In this document: in pieces, positions 1 through 8,510 of the stretch
How positions within the stretch are numbered: position 1 is the stretch's first letter
Layout: each line of letters opens with the position of its first letter
Origin: Pontimonas salivibrio
GTDB taxonomy: Bacteria > Actinomycetota > Actinomycetes > Actinomycetales > Microbacteriaceae
Length of the DNA: 64,000 bases
Reading direction: 5' to 3'
Assembly (NCBI RefSeq): GCF_002950575.1
Contig: NZ_CP026923.1
Location: forward strand, 744,001 to 808,000
The notes under the pieces: model-generated
The model's input: only the letters and a program-made list of their open reading frames with translations
Told to the model about the DNA's origin: nothing
Databases searched by the model: none
Position numbers and translations under genes: made by a program

Positions 1-833
1 TGGTTCATGGCGAAATTCGAGTAGAGCTCTTCGTCGTGTTGGCCGTCATCCCCAATGAGAATCCACCGAACGTGGGGAAAATCTTTCGCGAGTCGCTCCA
101 GGTTCTCTTTCTTATGGTCGAGGCCGCTACGAAAAATCCGGTCTGTCGTGGGGCCCCAATCCGTGAGTAAGAGGGAGCCCATCGGGTAGAGGTGTCGCTT
201 CAGAAACCGACTGATAGTGGGTTGAACGTTCCAGGCCCCTGTTGAGAGATAGATCACGGGGCAACCCGGGTATTGACGGACGGTGCGCTCCAGAAGGACT
301 GCCATGCCGGGCACTGGGCGTCTGGCGTGTTCATCTCTCACAAAAGAGTTCCAGGCGGCAAGAAAAGGGCGGGGGAGGGCCGTGACCATGATGGTGTCAT
401 CTACGTCGCAAATCACCCCAATGTTTTGGTCATCGGCGATGATGAACACTCGGGCACGAACAGGTAGGCCATCGCCGACTCGCATCCACACGTCATGCCA
501 GCCGGGTGAGAGCGACACGTCCAAGGTGTGATCAATTACTCCACCGCGATCAGCTTGGACAGTCAGGGTGTGTCCGTCAGCTGTCAGGGTGACTTCGGCA
601 AAGGGCACCGGTGCAGAAGTGAACGAACGCCAGCCACGAATTTTTTTGGGACCCTGGGCATCAGGCTCTGGTTTGGCTGCGAGCACCACTCGAGCGAGTA
701 CCCGTATCCAGGATGTGCTGCCATATCCGCGAAAGGGGATTACTTGGGGGACAAGGCCTCGCTTTAAGCCAGAGCGGACGCGCCTTTGCTGGAACCAGTC
801 TTCGATGCGAGCGGCTCGATGGATGGGGTCCAC
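1..833 (-). CDS. App1-like phosphatidate phosphatase (DUF2183), partial
   Basis: The minus strand is open from about 1013 to the window edge. The protein carries the haloacid-dehalogenase-like catalytic signature DVDDT (DxDxT) inside GVICDVDDTIMVTALPRPF, then a conserved STGAWN segment and the late motif WILIGDDGQHDEELY. These match the catalytic domain of App1/DUF2183 phosphatidate phosphatases, which remove phosphate from phosphatidic acid or related lipid phosphates. The N-terminal part, with HRAARIEDW and GYGSTSWIRVLARVVL, is the usual entry segment. The start is uncertain: GTG at 833 has AAGG 8 nt upstream and begins right before the conserved HRAARIED region; GTG at 878 or 887 would add 15-18 unconserved residues. 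The C-terminus lies outside the window. Family assignment is firm; the physiological substrate is inference. Confidence 0.75.
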   Translation of the reverse strand, partial: MDPIHRAARIEDWFQQRRVRSGLKRGLVPQVIPFRGYGSTSWIRVLARVVLAAKPEPDAQGPKKIRGWRSFTSAPVPFAEVTLTADGHTLTVQADRGGVIDHTLDVSLSPGWHDVWMRVGDGLPVRARVFIIADDQNIGVICDVDDTIMVTALPRPFLAAWNSFVRDEHARRPVPGMAVLLERTVRQYPGCPVIYLSTGAWNVQPTISRFLKRHLYPMGSLLLTDWGPTTDRIFRSGLDHKKENLERLAKDFPHVRWILIGDDGQHDEELYSNFAMN

Positions 834-1013
834 CGGTCTTGCCTTATGGTCGGTCGATCGGTCTTCCGGTCTGGCCACCCTCCCCACTGTAGTTGGGAAA
901 GTAGTTTTCGGGAATGGGCCCACAAAATACAATCTGTTTCGATATTCGGCTTCTGTGTTTGTTAGGGTGGAGGGTACTTCTGAAGAGAGCTCCGTCGTCG
1001 TTGGTGAGTCCCG

Positions 1014-1028
1014 CTAGGTAACACCTAG
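1014..1028. promoter_or_regulatory. Palindrome CTAGGT-N3-ACCTAG, possible TetR operator
   Basis: A perfect 6-3-6 inverted repeat lies about 100 bp upstream of the TetR gene, in the gap between that gene and the divergent App1 gene. TetR proteins often bind palindromes in such divergent gaps and repress themselves. A second, weaker inverted repeat (AGCTG-N5-CAGCT) is at 1060-1074. Function is inference only. Confidence 0.3.
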
Positions 1029-1127
1029 TTGGGCTCCCAGAGTTCTTTTAGAAAAAACCAGCTGGCACACAGCTACCTAATCGCTCGAGACGCCGAGCAT
1101 GCGTCCACAAGACGGGAATCATTGAGG

Positions 1128-1772
1128 GTGAACACGAAAAAGTCGGAAGACAACATCATTGCGGGCTACGGCCCGGTACGTGTTGCCCCTGTGCAGTTGC
1201 GCAGCACCAAAAGGGTGTCCAACATTTTGGACGCTGCGGCAGCCTACGTGTCCCAAAACGGCTACGAAACCCTCACCACGGCGGCAATCGCCGAAACCAG
1301 TGGTGCATCAATTGGCACCATCTACCGCTACTTTCCCGACCGTTTGGCGATGCTCCAAACCTTGGCCGGGAGAAATCAACAGCGCGCTCTTGACGCACTG
1401 CGAGACGCAATTCGCGCTGCAAAGCCCAGCACGCTGACTGAGGGTCTCGATGTTGTCTTCGATTGCATGGAGGGACTGTTTCGACAGGAACCCGGCTACC
1501 GCTCGATTAGAGCCGGTGACCCCATTGATATCCGGCCGGTTAGTGAAGCCCGAATGGGAAATCAGGAGCTGTCCCAGCTCATGATTGAGGAATTTTCGAC
1601 CACCATGGGAATGTCGTTTGACTCCAAAGGACGCCTCGCCTTGGAAACCGGGTTCGAAGCCCTCGATGCGCTTCTCGTTCGAGCTTTTTTGCGGGTAGAG
1701 CGCGGAGACAAAGCGATCCTCGCCGAGGCGAGAAGGATTTTCCACCTCATTGTCGCTGACGCGGTGCGCTAA
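1128..1772 (+). CDS. TetR/AcrR family transcriptional regulator
   Basis: A 214-residue protein with a TetR-type DNA-binding domain: residues 30-75 contain a first helix (VSNILDAAAAYVSQNGYE) followed by the helix-turn-helix TTAAIAETSGASIGTIYRYF at about 50-69. The remainder is the variable ligand-binding domain. The frame is open back to a TTG at 1029, but those extra residues look unstructured; GTG 1128 (or TTG 1122, both behind GGGA) fits the family length better. It lies directly upstream of, and co-directional with, a betaine-type ABC importer and could regulate it, in the way BetI-like TetR proteins do, but no ligand can be read from the sequence. The 3' end is followed by a 123-bp gap rich in hairpins. 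Confidence 0.8.
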   Translation: MNTKKSEDNIIAGYGPVRVAPVQLRSTKRVSNILDAAAAYVSQNGYETLTTAAIAETSGASIGTIYRYFPDRLAMLQTLAGRNQQRALDALRDAIRAAKPSTLTEGLDVVFDCMEGLFRQEPGYRSIRAGDPIDIRPVSEARMGNQELSQLMIEEFSTTMGMSFDSKGRLALETGFEALDALLVRAFLRVERGDKAILAEARRIFHLIVADAVR

Positions 1773-1787
1773 GCGGACATCACAAGT

Positions 1788-1861
1788 TCCTGAGAGACTC
1801 CCAGAAAAGGGGCACTCTCCCGCCAGCTTTGCTGGCGTCCCTGGTTGACTGGGGGCCCAGT
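1788..1861 (+). promoter_or_regulatory. Structured leader with three hairpins upstream of the betaine importer
   Basis: Three potential hairpins lie in a row: GAGAG paired with CTCTC enclosing CCC/GGG (about 1792-1820); the perfect CGCCAGC-TTT-GCTGGCG (1821-1837); and ACTGGG-GG-CCCAGT (1848-1861). None is followed by a T run, so a simple terminator is unlikely. They end 34 nt before the ATPase start at 1896. I do not recognise a known riboswitch class. Confidence 0.35.
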
Positions 1862-1895
1862 CCTCGGTCCTCACAACACGCGGAGAGTTTCGCCA

Positions 1896-2705
1896 ATGAT
1901 TGAGTATCGACGCGTGCACAAAACATTTCCGGGAGGAAATGTTGCCGTTCGGGATTTCTCCCTGACGATTCCTAGTGGATCACTCACCGTGTTGGTCGGC
2001 TCTAGTGGGTGTGGGAAGACGACACTGCTTCGAATGGTCAACCGCATGGTCGAACCCGATTCCGGTAGCGTCCTCATCGACGACGAGGATGTGCGCCAGC
2101 GCGATCCGGTAACCCTGCGCCGCTCCGTGGGCTACGTCATGCAAAGTGGTGGTCTCCTTCCCCACAAGAGCGTGATCGACAACATTCAAACGGTCTCTCG
2201 CTTGGTGGGCACACCCAAAGCGCAATCCCGCGAACGCGCGGAGGAACTCATGGAGTTGGTGGGGCTCGACCCTTCGTTAGCCACGCGATACCCCCAACAG
2301 CTCTCTGGCGGCCAGCAGCAACGGGTGGGCGTTGCGCGAGCTCTCGCGGTCGACCCCAACATTTTGTTGATGGACGAGCCATTTGGTGCCGTCGACCCCG
2401 TGGTGCGAAGAGATCTTCAACGGGAATTACTCGACCTCCAAGCCAGGCTGTCGAAAACCGTGGTGTTTGTCACTCACGACATTGATGAAGCGTTTCTTGT
2501 CGCCGACCAGATGGTCATCCTTCGAGAGGGTGCCGAAGTCGCCCAACAAGGAACCCCGGAAGACATCCTCAGTAGCCCCGCAGACGACTTTGTGGCCTCC
2601 TTCATTGGGCACACAACCGCCGCGCGTCGACTGGAGCGCAGCGGCACCCACCCAGATGTCGTGGTCGACACCGAGGGGCGCATTCAAGGGCGCCTTGACC
2701 GTTAG
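1896..2705 (+). CDS. Glycine betaine/choline ABC importer, ATP-binding protein (OpuCA/OsmV-like)
   Basis: This 269-residue ATPase energises uptake of a quaternary-ammonium osmolyte. Walker A GSSGCGKTT is at residues 35-43, the ABC signature LSGGQQQR and Walker B ILLMDEP follow at about 133-163, and the H-loop is in VFVTHDIDEA. The family cue is the operon: two OpuC-type permeases and an OpuCC-type binding lipoprotein follow. The start ATG 1896 has GGAGAG upstream; the frame extends back to 1845 without conservation. Classical OpuCA proteins are near 380 residues because of a C-terminal CBS pair; here only about 35 residues follow the ATPase core, so the CBS regulatory domain is absent. Substrate (betaine versus choline or carnitine) cannot be fixed from sequence. 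Confidence 0.88.
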   Translation: MIEYRRVHKTFPGGNVAVRDFSLTIPSGSLTVLVGSSGCGKTTLLRMVNRMVEPDSGSVLIDDEDVRQRDPVTLRRSVGYVMQSGGLLPHKSVIDNIQTVSRLVGTPKAQSRERAEELMELVGLDPSLATRYPQQLSGGQQQRVGVARALAVDPNILLMDEPFGAVDPVVRRDLQRELLDLQARLSKTVVFVTHDIDEAFLVADQMVILREGAEVAQQGTPEDILSSPADDFVASFIGHTTAARRLERSGTHPDVVVDTEGRIQGRLDR

Positions 2706-2714
2706 GGACGCACA

Positions 2715-3377
2715 GTGAACTGGGTGTGGGATAACACTGACGCGATTGTGCGTCTCACAGTCGAGCACATTTGGCTCTCCGCAATCCCCATCGTCCTAGG
2801 GGGCCTTTTGTCGCTGCCCATCGGCTGGCTGGCCCATCGATTTACTCGCCTGCGTGGGCTGATTCTCTCCGTGGTCGGAATTTTGTACACAATCCCTTCT
2901 CTTGCGCTGTTTGTGCTGATCCCACCCCTTTTCGGGTTGCCCTTTCTCTCACCGTTGAACGTGCTCATTGCGTTGGTTGTCTACGCGGTGGCGATTATGT
3001 CGAGAAACGCAGCCGACGCGTTTTCGAGTATCGACCCGGCAGCCCTCCGTGCTGCGACCGCTGTCGGGTATGGGCCCTGGCAGCGTTTTTTCCAGGTTGA
3101 ACTTCCCCTCGCCGGGCCCGTGCTTGTCGCCGGGTTGCGCGTTGTGGCGGTCAGTACTGTGTCTTTGGTCACGGTGGGAGTGCTGGTGGGCGTTCAAAGC
3201 CTCGGCTATTTCTTTACTGATGGTTTTCAGAGGCGAATTGAAGCGGAAATTCTCACCGGAATTGTGATGACTGTGTTCGTGGCTGCCCTGTTTGATGCCG
3301 CACTCGTCCTGGCCGGGCGCTTAGGCATGCCCTGGGCACGGCTCGCCATGGCCCGAGCCGGCCAGGCGGTGAGCTAA
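2715..3377 (+). CDS. Betaine-type ABC importer permease (OpuCB-like)
   Basis: A 220-residue inner-membrane permease with five or six hydrophobic segments and the BPD permease EAA-type loop around NAADAFSSIDPAALRAATAVG. The small size and the N-terminal pattern (VRLTVEHIWLSAIPIVLGG, with the LPIGWL block) are those of OpuCB/OsmW subunits. GTG 2715 starts 9 nt after the ATPase stop. The stop codon overlaps the next permease ATG by one base (TAATG at 3375-3379), so the two permeases are translationally coupled and probably form a heterodimer. Confidence 0.87.
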   Translation: MNWVWDNTDAIVRLTVEHIWLSAIPIVLGGLLSLPIGWLAHRFTRLRGLILSVVGILYTIPSLALFVLIPPLFGLPFLSPLNVLIALVVYAVAIMSRNAADAFSSIDPAALRAATAVGYGPWQRFFQVELPLAGPVLVAGLRVVAVSTVSLVTVGVLVGVQSLGYFFTDGFQRRIEAEILTGIVMTVFVAALFDAALVLAGRLGMPWARLAMARAGQAVS

Positions 3378-4084
3378 TGGATATCTTCCAACAAGCCATT
3401 CTGTGGCTGGGTGACCCAGAAAACTGGGTCGGTTCGGGCTCGATACCCAATCGCACCCTCGAACACCTCTCCTACACCGCGGTTGCGGTGGCGATTGCCG
3501 CGGCGATTGCCGTTCCGCTGGGTTACTACATCGGTCACACCGGTCGTGGACGGGTACTCGCTGTAGGGACTGCGGGGGCTGCCCGGGCGCTACCCACTTT
3601 CGGTCTGATGCTCTACCTGGTGTTGGTCTTTGGGGTGTCCGAGCGAGCCACCGCCGCGACCGTCTCACTGGTCCTGCTGGCCATCCCACCTCTCCTCGCC
3701 GGTGCGTATGCGGGTGTTGACCAAATTAATCGGTCCACCATCGATGCGGCGAAAGCCCAAGGGATGACCGACTGGCAGATTCTCACAAGAGTCGAAATAC
3801 CCCTGTCGCTCCCGCTTCTCATCGGCGGACTACGTGGAGCAACACTTCAGGTGGTGGCCACCGTCACGCTCATTGCGTATGTGGGTCTTGGCGGACTTGG
3901 CTACGAAATTATCCAAGGCATTCCCCTTCGACGCCTCGATCAAATGGTGGGAGCAGCGTTGCTCATCATCGTCCTCGCGCTCGTCATCGACGGGCTCCTT
4001 GCACTCCTCACCCGACTCGCCACCCCGCAAGGGGTGACTACAGGTCGAGGTGTTGATGTCCGGGCACGCCAGAAAACGCGGTGA
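3377..4084 (+). CDS. Betaine-type ABC importer permease (OpuCD-like)
   Basis: Second permease, 235 residues, with the block RTLEHLSYTAVAVAIAAAIA and the EAA loop AGVDQINRSTIDAAKAQGM typical of OpuCD/OsmY. Several transmembrane segments are obvious (for example MLYLVLVFGV and ALLIIVLALVIDGLLALLT). It overlaps the previous stop by one base and is followed, 70 bp later, by the binding lipoprotein. It differs enough from the first permease that this is a heteromeric channel and not a recent duplication. Confidence 0.87.
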   Translation: MDIFQQAILWLGDPENWVGSGSIPNRTLEHLSYTAVAVAIAAAIAVPLGYYIGHTGRGRVLAVGTAGAARALPTFGLMLYLVLVFGVSERATAATVSLVLLAIPPLLAGAYAGVDQINRSTIDAAKAQGMTDWQILTRVEIPLSLPLLIGGLRGATLQVVATVTLIAYVGLGGLGYEIIQGIPLRRLDQMVGAALLIIVLALVIDGLLALLTRLATPQGVTTGRGVDVRARQKTR

Positions 4085-4154
4085 CCGGTCAGGCAGGCTT
4101 CGGCCTGCCACCCTTGTGACACAGTGAAAAACAGGAAGAGAGATACAGAACACA

Positions 4155-5102
4155 ATGACACTACGACGTAAAACACTCCTGATGGGTGGCCTGGTGGCAA
4201 CCGCCGGTCTCCTGGTGGGCTGTGCCGCTGGTGCCCCGGAAGAGGAACCAGTAGACACTGGTGCCGAAACTGAGTCCCAGGACGAAAGCATGGCCGACGA
4301 CACGATGGACCAAATGGAACTGGGCACCATCGTGGTGGGCTCACAGGCCTACTACTCCAACGAAATTGTGGCCGAGGTGTACTCCCAAGCGTTGGAAGCT
4401 GCCGGATATACCGTGGAGCGCAACTATCAAATCGGCCAGCGCGAGGCGTACCTCCCCGCGCTTGAAGCAGGCGAAGTGCAGCTGTTCCCCGAGTACACCG
4501 GCAACCTGTTGCAGTACTACTCGGCTGACGCAACGGCAACCCAAGCCGACGAGGTGTACACCGCGTTGCAGGGAGCCCTACCCCCAGGCCTGGTGGCGCT
4601 GTCGATGTCTCCGGCAACCGACCAAGATTCCTACAACGTCACCGCCGAATTTGCTGAAGCGAACGGTCTTGTGGAAATCGGTGACCTTGCGGGAATTAGC
4701 CCACTCGTTCTCGGTGGTGCTCCTGAGCTTGAAGAGCGCCCCTACGGTCCCAGCGGCCTGCTGGAAACCTACGGCGTTGAGGTCGAGTTCAGTGCCACCG
4801 GTGAAGTGACACTGGAGGCGTTGCTCTCGGGCGAAGTTCAGGTCGCAAATATTTACACCGGAAACCCGGCCATCGCACGCGACAACCTGGTGACCTTGGC
4901 CGACCCAGAGGGGTTATTCCTTTCGTCAAACGTGGTTCCCATCGCGGCGAGGGATGTGGCTGAGGGCATTGCGCCAGTGATCAACCCGATCAGTGAAGCA
5001 ATGACCGCTGGTGATTTAGTGGCCATGAACCTTCAGGCAACCGCAGAGGAGATGTCCTCAGCAGACATCGCTTCGGAGTGGTTAGCTGCCAACGGCTTCT
5101 AA
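4155..5102 (+). CDS. Betaine-type substrate-binding lipoprotein (OpuCC/OsmX-like)
   Basis: A 315-residue exported receptor. The N-terminus MTLRRKTLLMGG, a hydrophobic stretch and the lipobox LVGC (cysteine 23) mark it as a membrane-anchored lipoprotein. An acidic linker, rich in E and D (about residues 28-55), precedes the mature OpuAC-type fold, which begins near GTIVVGSQAYYSNEIVAEVY and contains PEYTGNLLQYY and GPSGLLETYGVEVEF. The family binds betaine, choline or related compounds through an aromatic cage; several Tyr residues are in the right regions but individual cage residues cannot be assigned by eye. It closes the importer operon and is followed by a strong terminator. Confidence 0.87.
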   Translation: MTLRRKTLLMGGLVATAGLLVGCAAGAPEEEPVDTGAETESQDESMADDTMDQMELGTIVVGSQAYYSNEIVAEVYSQALEAAGYTVERNYQIGQREAYLPALEAGEVQLFPEYTGNLLQYYSADATATQADEVYTALQGALPPGLVALSMSPATDQDSYNVTAEFAEANGLVEIGDLAGISPLVLGGAPELEERPYGPSGLLETYGVEVEFSATGEVTLEALLSGEVQVANIYTGNPAIARDNLVTLADPEGLFLSSNVVPIAARDVAEGIAPVINPISEAMTAGDLVAMNLQATAEEMSSADIASEWLAANGF

Positions 5103-5112
5103 GCGCTATAGA

Positions 5113-5148
5113 GACTGTGGGGACCTGGGAAACCAGGTCCCCACAGTC
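5113..5148 (+). terminator. Perfect 16-bp stem terminator of the betaine importer operon
   Basis: GACTGTGGGGACCTGG, a GAAA tetraloop, then the exact reverse complement; ATTTCC follows. Eleven bases separate it from the lipoprotein stop codon. The T tract is short but the stem is very stable. Confidence 0.8.
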
Positions 5149-5243
5149 ATTTCCGCAGCCATCGGAAGTGTTCTCGTCGGAAAAATCCCGGCCCTGGCTT
5201 TGGTGATGACGTAGCGTTCGCCTGCGAAAAGGCCGTCTGTGAC

Positions 5244-5924
5244 TTAGTTCTGGGACTCTACGGAACTCTCGGGCGTCTCCGCAGTATCTTCCCTGGTGGA
5301 CCGGTCAGTGAAGCGCATCAGGAAATGTTTCACGACCCAGAGAAGAGCCGAGAACACCACAAAAATTCCAATGAAGACCCAGCCTGCCCAATCGAACTGG
5401 TCTTTTAATTCCCGGTAGGTTCCCGCAGCCCCCGCTCCGACCGACACATAAATAAAGGCCCACAGGGTGCAGGCTGGCGCTGTCCACGCCATGAAACGCC
5501 GGTAACGCATTGTCGACATCCCGGCAACCATGGGTACGACGGAGTGAAACACGGGAAGGAAGCGGGAAATAAAAACCGCAATCCCGCCTCGACGGTCGAC
5601 AAAGCGATCCGCTTTCGCGAGGCGTTCGGGTCCCAGCCTGTGCCCCAGCTTTCCCTCACGCAGTTTGGGCCCGAAGTAGCGCCCAATGGCGAAACCAATC
5701 GACTCGCCCACCAGAGCACCCACGATGATCACCACGGCGAGTGACAGGTATTCCAAAACGCCTTCGACTCCAGTCGAGGCCACCAGAACAACGGTGTCCC
5801 CGGGCACAATGAGGCCGACGAGGACACTGGTTTCCAACATGATTGCCACGCCAGCAAGAACTGTCCGAAGCACCGGATCCATGTCCTGGATAAAGCTCAG
5901 GAAGCTATCGATGGCTTCATTCAT
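5244..5924 (-). CDS. DedA family membrane protein
   Basis: A 226-residue polytopic protein of the DedA/SNARE-associated (VTT) superfamily, whose members are lipid-flippase-like or transport proteins of the cytoplasmic membrane. The signatures are ETSVLVGLIVPGDTVVLVAS near the N-terminus and FISRFLPVFHSVVPMVAGMS in the middle, with the conserved Arg-Phe-x-Pro and Pro-x-x-Ala-Gly. The C-terminal tail is hydrophilic. A box TAGAAT (5933-5938) lies 8 nt before the ATG on this strand, so the transcript may be leaderless. It is divergent to cydA. The exact substrate is not evident. Confidence 0.85.
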   Translation of the reverse strand: MNEAIDSFLSFIQDMDPVLRTVLAGVAIMLETSVLVGLIVPGDTVVLVASTGVEGVLEYLSLAVVIIVGALVGESIGFAIGRYFGPKLREGKLGHRLGPERLAKADRFVDRRGGIAVFISRFLPVFHSVVPMVAGMSTMRYRRFMAWTAPACTLWAFIYVSVGAGAAGTYRELKDQFDWAGWVFIGIFVVFSALLWVVKHFLMRFTDRSTREDTAETPESSVESQN

Positions 5925-5932
5925 TGGCCACG

Positions 5933-5938
5933 ATTCTA
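5933..5938 (-). promoter_or_regulatory. -10 box of dedA-family gene, probably leaderless
   Basis: TAGAAT on the minus strand with 8 nt to the ATG at 5924, leaving no room for a ribosome-binding site. Confidence 0.45.
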
Positions 5939-5999
5939 CTGTTGTCAGTAATGAACAAAACCTTGGCCTTTTTGCGATTCAAATCTGTATGGCAGGTAA

Positions 6000-6028
6000 T
6001 TATCAGCTTTTTCGCAGAAAGGTAAACT
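6000..6028 (+). promoter_or_regulatory. Promoter of the cyd operon
   Basis: TTATCA (6000-6005) and TAAACT (6023-6028) are separated by exactly 17 bp, leaving a leader of about 28 nt before the cydA ATG at 6063. No Rex-type palindrome was seen nearby. Confidence 0.5.
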
Positions 6029-6062
6029 AAGGGCAACAGTTGATTTCGAGAAAGAGATTCGA

Positions 6063-7472
6063 ATGTTGATGGAGTGGCTTGATCCCCTCGTGTTGGCCCG
6101 GTGGCAGTTTGGTTTAACCACCCTGTACCACTTCCTGTTTGTGCCCCTCACTATTGGGATGGCGCTACTGGTGGCAATCATGCAGTCTGCGTGGTTTGTC
6201 ACCGGCAAACTCAAATGGCTGCACCTCACACGCCTATTCGGACGGATCTTCCTGATCAACTTTGCGATGGGTGTAGTCACCGGAATCGTTCAGGAATTCC
6301 AATTCGGAATGAACTGGTCGGACTATTCCAAGTTTGTCGGTGACGTCTTCGGGGCCCCACTCGCTATGGAAGGGCTCCTGGCATTCTTCCTCGAGGCAAC
6401 GTTTATTGGCCTATGGATTTTTGGTTGGGACAAACTCTCGCCGCGACTGCACCTGCTGAGTATCTGGATGACCTGGTTCTCGACCATCCTCTCGGCGTAT
6501 TTCATCCTGGCCGCGAACGCGTTCATGCAAAACCCGGTGGGATTCCGCATTAATGAGGAAGCGGGGCGAGCGGAACTTGCCGACATTGGCGCGGTGTTAA
6601 CCAACCCCGTGGTCTTAGCCTCGTTCCCGCACACACTGTTCGCCTCGGTGATGTTTGCGGCAGTAGTTGTTGTGGCGGTAGCCGCATGGCACCTCTCCAG
6701 AGGCCAGCACTACGAAGAAATGCGCACCGCGTTGAAATTTGGTGGCTGGACCAACATTGTCGCCTTCGCGGGAGTCGCAGCCAGTGGTGACGCATTGAGC
6801 CTGATCATGGTTCAAACACAGCCAATGAAAATGGCTGCCGCGGAAGCCCTCTACGAAACCACATCGGCTGCGAGCTTTTCGATCTTCTCGCTGGGAACGC
6901 CGGACGGCACGGAAGAAACTTTCTCGATACGTATTCCCTACCTGCTGTCCATACTTTCCACCCACGACCCCATGGGCACCGTGGAAGGAATTAATGACCT
7001 GCAGGCACAGTACGAGTTGGCGTACGGTCCAGGCGACTACCTGCCCATTATCTGGCTGGCCTACTGGAGCTTCCGCTGGATGATTGGCCTTGGCGCCCTT
7101 GCTGCGTTGATTTCGGCGGTGGGACTGTGGATGACCCGTAAGGGTCGCGAACCCAAGCCGTGGGCATGGAAAGTCGCGATCTGGGCTGCTCCACTGCCAC
7201 TGCTCGCGAGTCTCGTGGGGTGGTTGTTCACCGAAATGGCTCGCCAACCGTGGATTGTGTTCGGTTTGATGCTCACCGAAGACGGAGTGTCACCCACGGT
7301 CACAGGCCTCGAGGTACTGATCTCTTTGGTGGCGTTCACTCTGGTCTACGGCATCCTCGCCGTCGTCGAATTCAAACTGATTGTGAAAGCGGCGCAAGAG
7401 GGTCCACACAGTTGGGACCACACAGTGGACCCCAAAGATATCGACTCCGCAAAACTGGCAACGGTTTATTAG
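6063..7472 (+). CDS. cydA: Cytochrome bd ubiquinol/menaquinol oxidase subunit I
   Basis: A 469-residue membrane subunit that oxidises quinol and carries hemes b558, b595 and d, reducing O2 to water with high affinity. The N-terminal block ARWQFGLTTLYHFLFVPLT contains the conserved heme b595 ligand His (residue 23), and the late motif GWLFTEMARQPW (about 386-397) corresponds to the CydA GWxxxExGRQPW signature. The length fits the short-Q-loop type of Gram-positive bacteria. GAGAAAGAG precedes the ATG. cydB follows after 18 nt and the cydDC maturation genes after that, so all four form one operon. Confidence 0.96.
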   Translation: MLMEWLDPLVLARWQFGLTTLYHFLFVPLTIGMALLVAIMQSAWFVTGKLKWLHLTRLFGRIFLINFAMGVVTGIVQEFQFGMNWSDYSKFVGDVFGAPLAMEGLLAFFLEATFIGLWIFGWDKLSPRLHLLSIWMTWFSTILSAYFILAANAFMQNPVGFRINEEAGRAELADIGAVLTNPVVLASFPHTLFASVMFAAVVVVAVAAWHLSRGQHYEEMRTALKFGGWTNIVAFAGVAASGDALSLIMVQTQPMKMAAAEALYETTSAASFSIFSLGTPDGTEETFSIRIPYLLSILSTHDPMGTVEGINDLQAQYELAYGPGDYLPIIWLAYWSFRWMIGLGALAALISAVGLWMTRKGREPKPWAWKVAIWAAPLPLLASLVGWLFTEMARQPWIVFGLMLTEDGVSPTVTGLEVLISLVAFTLVYGILAVVEFKLIVKAAQEGPHSWDHTVDPKDIDSAKLATVY

Positions 7473-7490
7473 GAATAAAGAAGGCACATC

Positions 7491-8510
7491 ATGGATCTCG
7501 CATATGTCTGGTTTCTCATCGTCGGATTCCTCTTCGTGGGCTACTTTGTCCTCGACGGGTTCGACTTCGGGGTCGGAATGTCGCTGCCATTTATTGGCAA
7601 AGACAACACCGACCGCCGAGTACTCATCAACACCATTGGGCCGGTCTGGGACTTAAACGAAACCTGGCTAATCGTTGCCGGGGCGGCCTTGTTCGCCGCA
7701 TTCCCCATTTGGTACGGAACCCTCTTCAGCGGTTTCTATCTCGCACTACTGGTCATCTTGTTGGCGCTGATTGTCAGGGGAGTCTCCTTCGAATATCGCC
7801 ATCAAGGTAAAGGCGAACAGTGGACGAACTGGTTCGACTGGATGATCGTTGTGGGCTCCGCCCTGCCCGCACTGCTCTGGGGTGTCGCTTTTGCCAACAT
7901 CATCCAGGGAGTACCCATCGATGAGACCGGCAACTACGCCGGAACCTTCTTCACCTTGCTCAATCCCTACGGACTGCTGGGCGGGCTGACCACCTTGATG
8001 CTGTTTTTCACGCACGGGGTCATCTTCGTCACACTCAAAACAGACGGGGAGCTGAAGGCGCGAGCAAAAGCCTTGGTCACCCGATCCACGGGGATTACTG
8101 TCGCCGTTGCCGCCAGCTTTCTACTGTGGACCGCGTGGCAACACCGCGACATCGATCACCTCCCGGTATTGCTGGGTCTTTCGGCAGCCGCGGCGGTGTT
8201 CCTCATTGCGGCGTGGGTGTTGAACATGGTGGGACGCGAAGGCTGGGCCTTCACCACAATGGCACTCACGATTGTTTTCGCGGTCGGAGCGATTCTCGCC
8301 GCGTTGTATCCCAATGTGATGCCCTCGAGCATCGACCCGGCCTACTCGCTCACAATCGAAAACGCGTCAAGCACGGAATACACTCTCACCGTAATGACCT
8401 GGATTGCGCTGTTCTCATTGCCCTTGGTAATGGCCTATCAAGGTTGGACCTATTGGGTGTTTAGAAAACGTGTCACCCGGGATTCCATTCCTGTGGGAGC
8501 GAGTCACTGA
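7491..8510 (+). CDS. cydB: Cytochrome bd oxidase subunit II
   Basis: A 339-residue, highly hydrophobic partner of CydA. The start MDLAYVWFLIVGFLFVGYFV and the block LDGFDFGVGM, followed by NTIGPVWDLNETWLIVAGAALFAAFP, are the standard CydB signatures. It has eight to nine transmembrane segments. A potential SD AAGAAGG lies before ATG 7491. The stop TGA (8508-8510) overlaps a CTG codon that is probably the start of cydD. Confidence 0.96.
   Translation: MDLAYVWFLIVGFLFVGYFVLDGFDFGVGMSLPFIGKDNTDRRVLINTIGPVWDLNETWLIVAGAALFAAFPIWYGTLFSGFYLALLVILLALIVRGVSFEYRHQGKGEQWTNWFDWMIVVGSALPALLWGVAFANIIQGVPIDETGNYAGTFFTLLNPYGLLGGLTTLMLFFTHGVIFVTLKTDGELKARAKALVTRSTGITVAVAASFLLWTAWQHRDIDHLPVLLGLSAAAAVFLIAAWVLNMVGREGWAFTTMALTIVFAVGAILAALYPNVMPSSIDPAYSLTIENASSTEYTLTVMTWIALFSLPLVMAYQGWTYWVFRKRVTRDSIPVGASH

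Noticed and set aside
1029-1127. TTG start for the TetR gene
   Set aside because: The added residues lack conservation and would place coding sequence over the palindrome and promoter area.
1788-1826. Glycine-riboswitch-like pattern on the minus strand (GGGAGAG ... CTCTCAGG)
   Set aside because: Only the closing ends resemble that class; the conserved core is missing and the span is far too short. It also points away from the importer.
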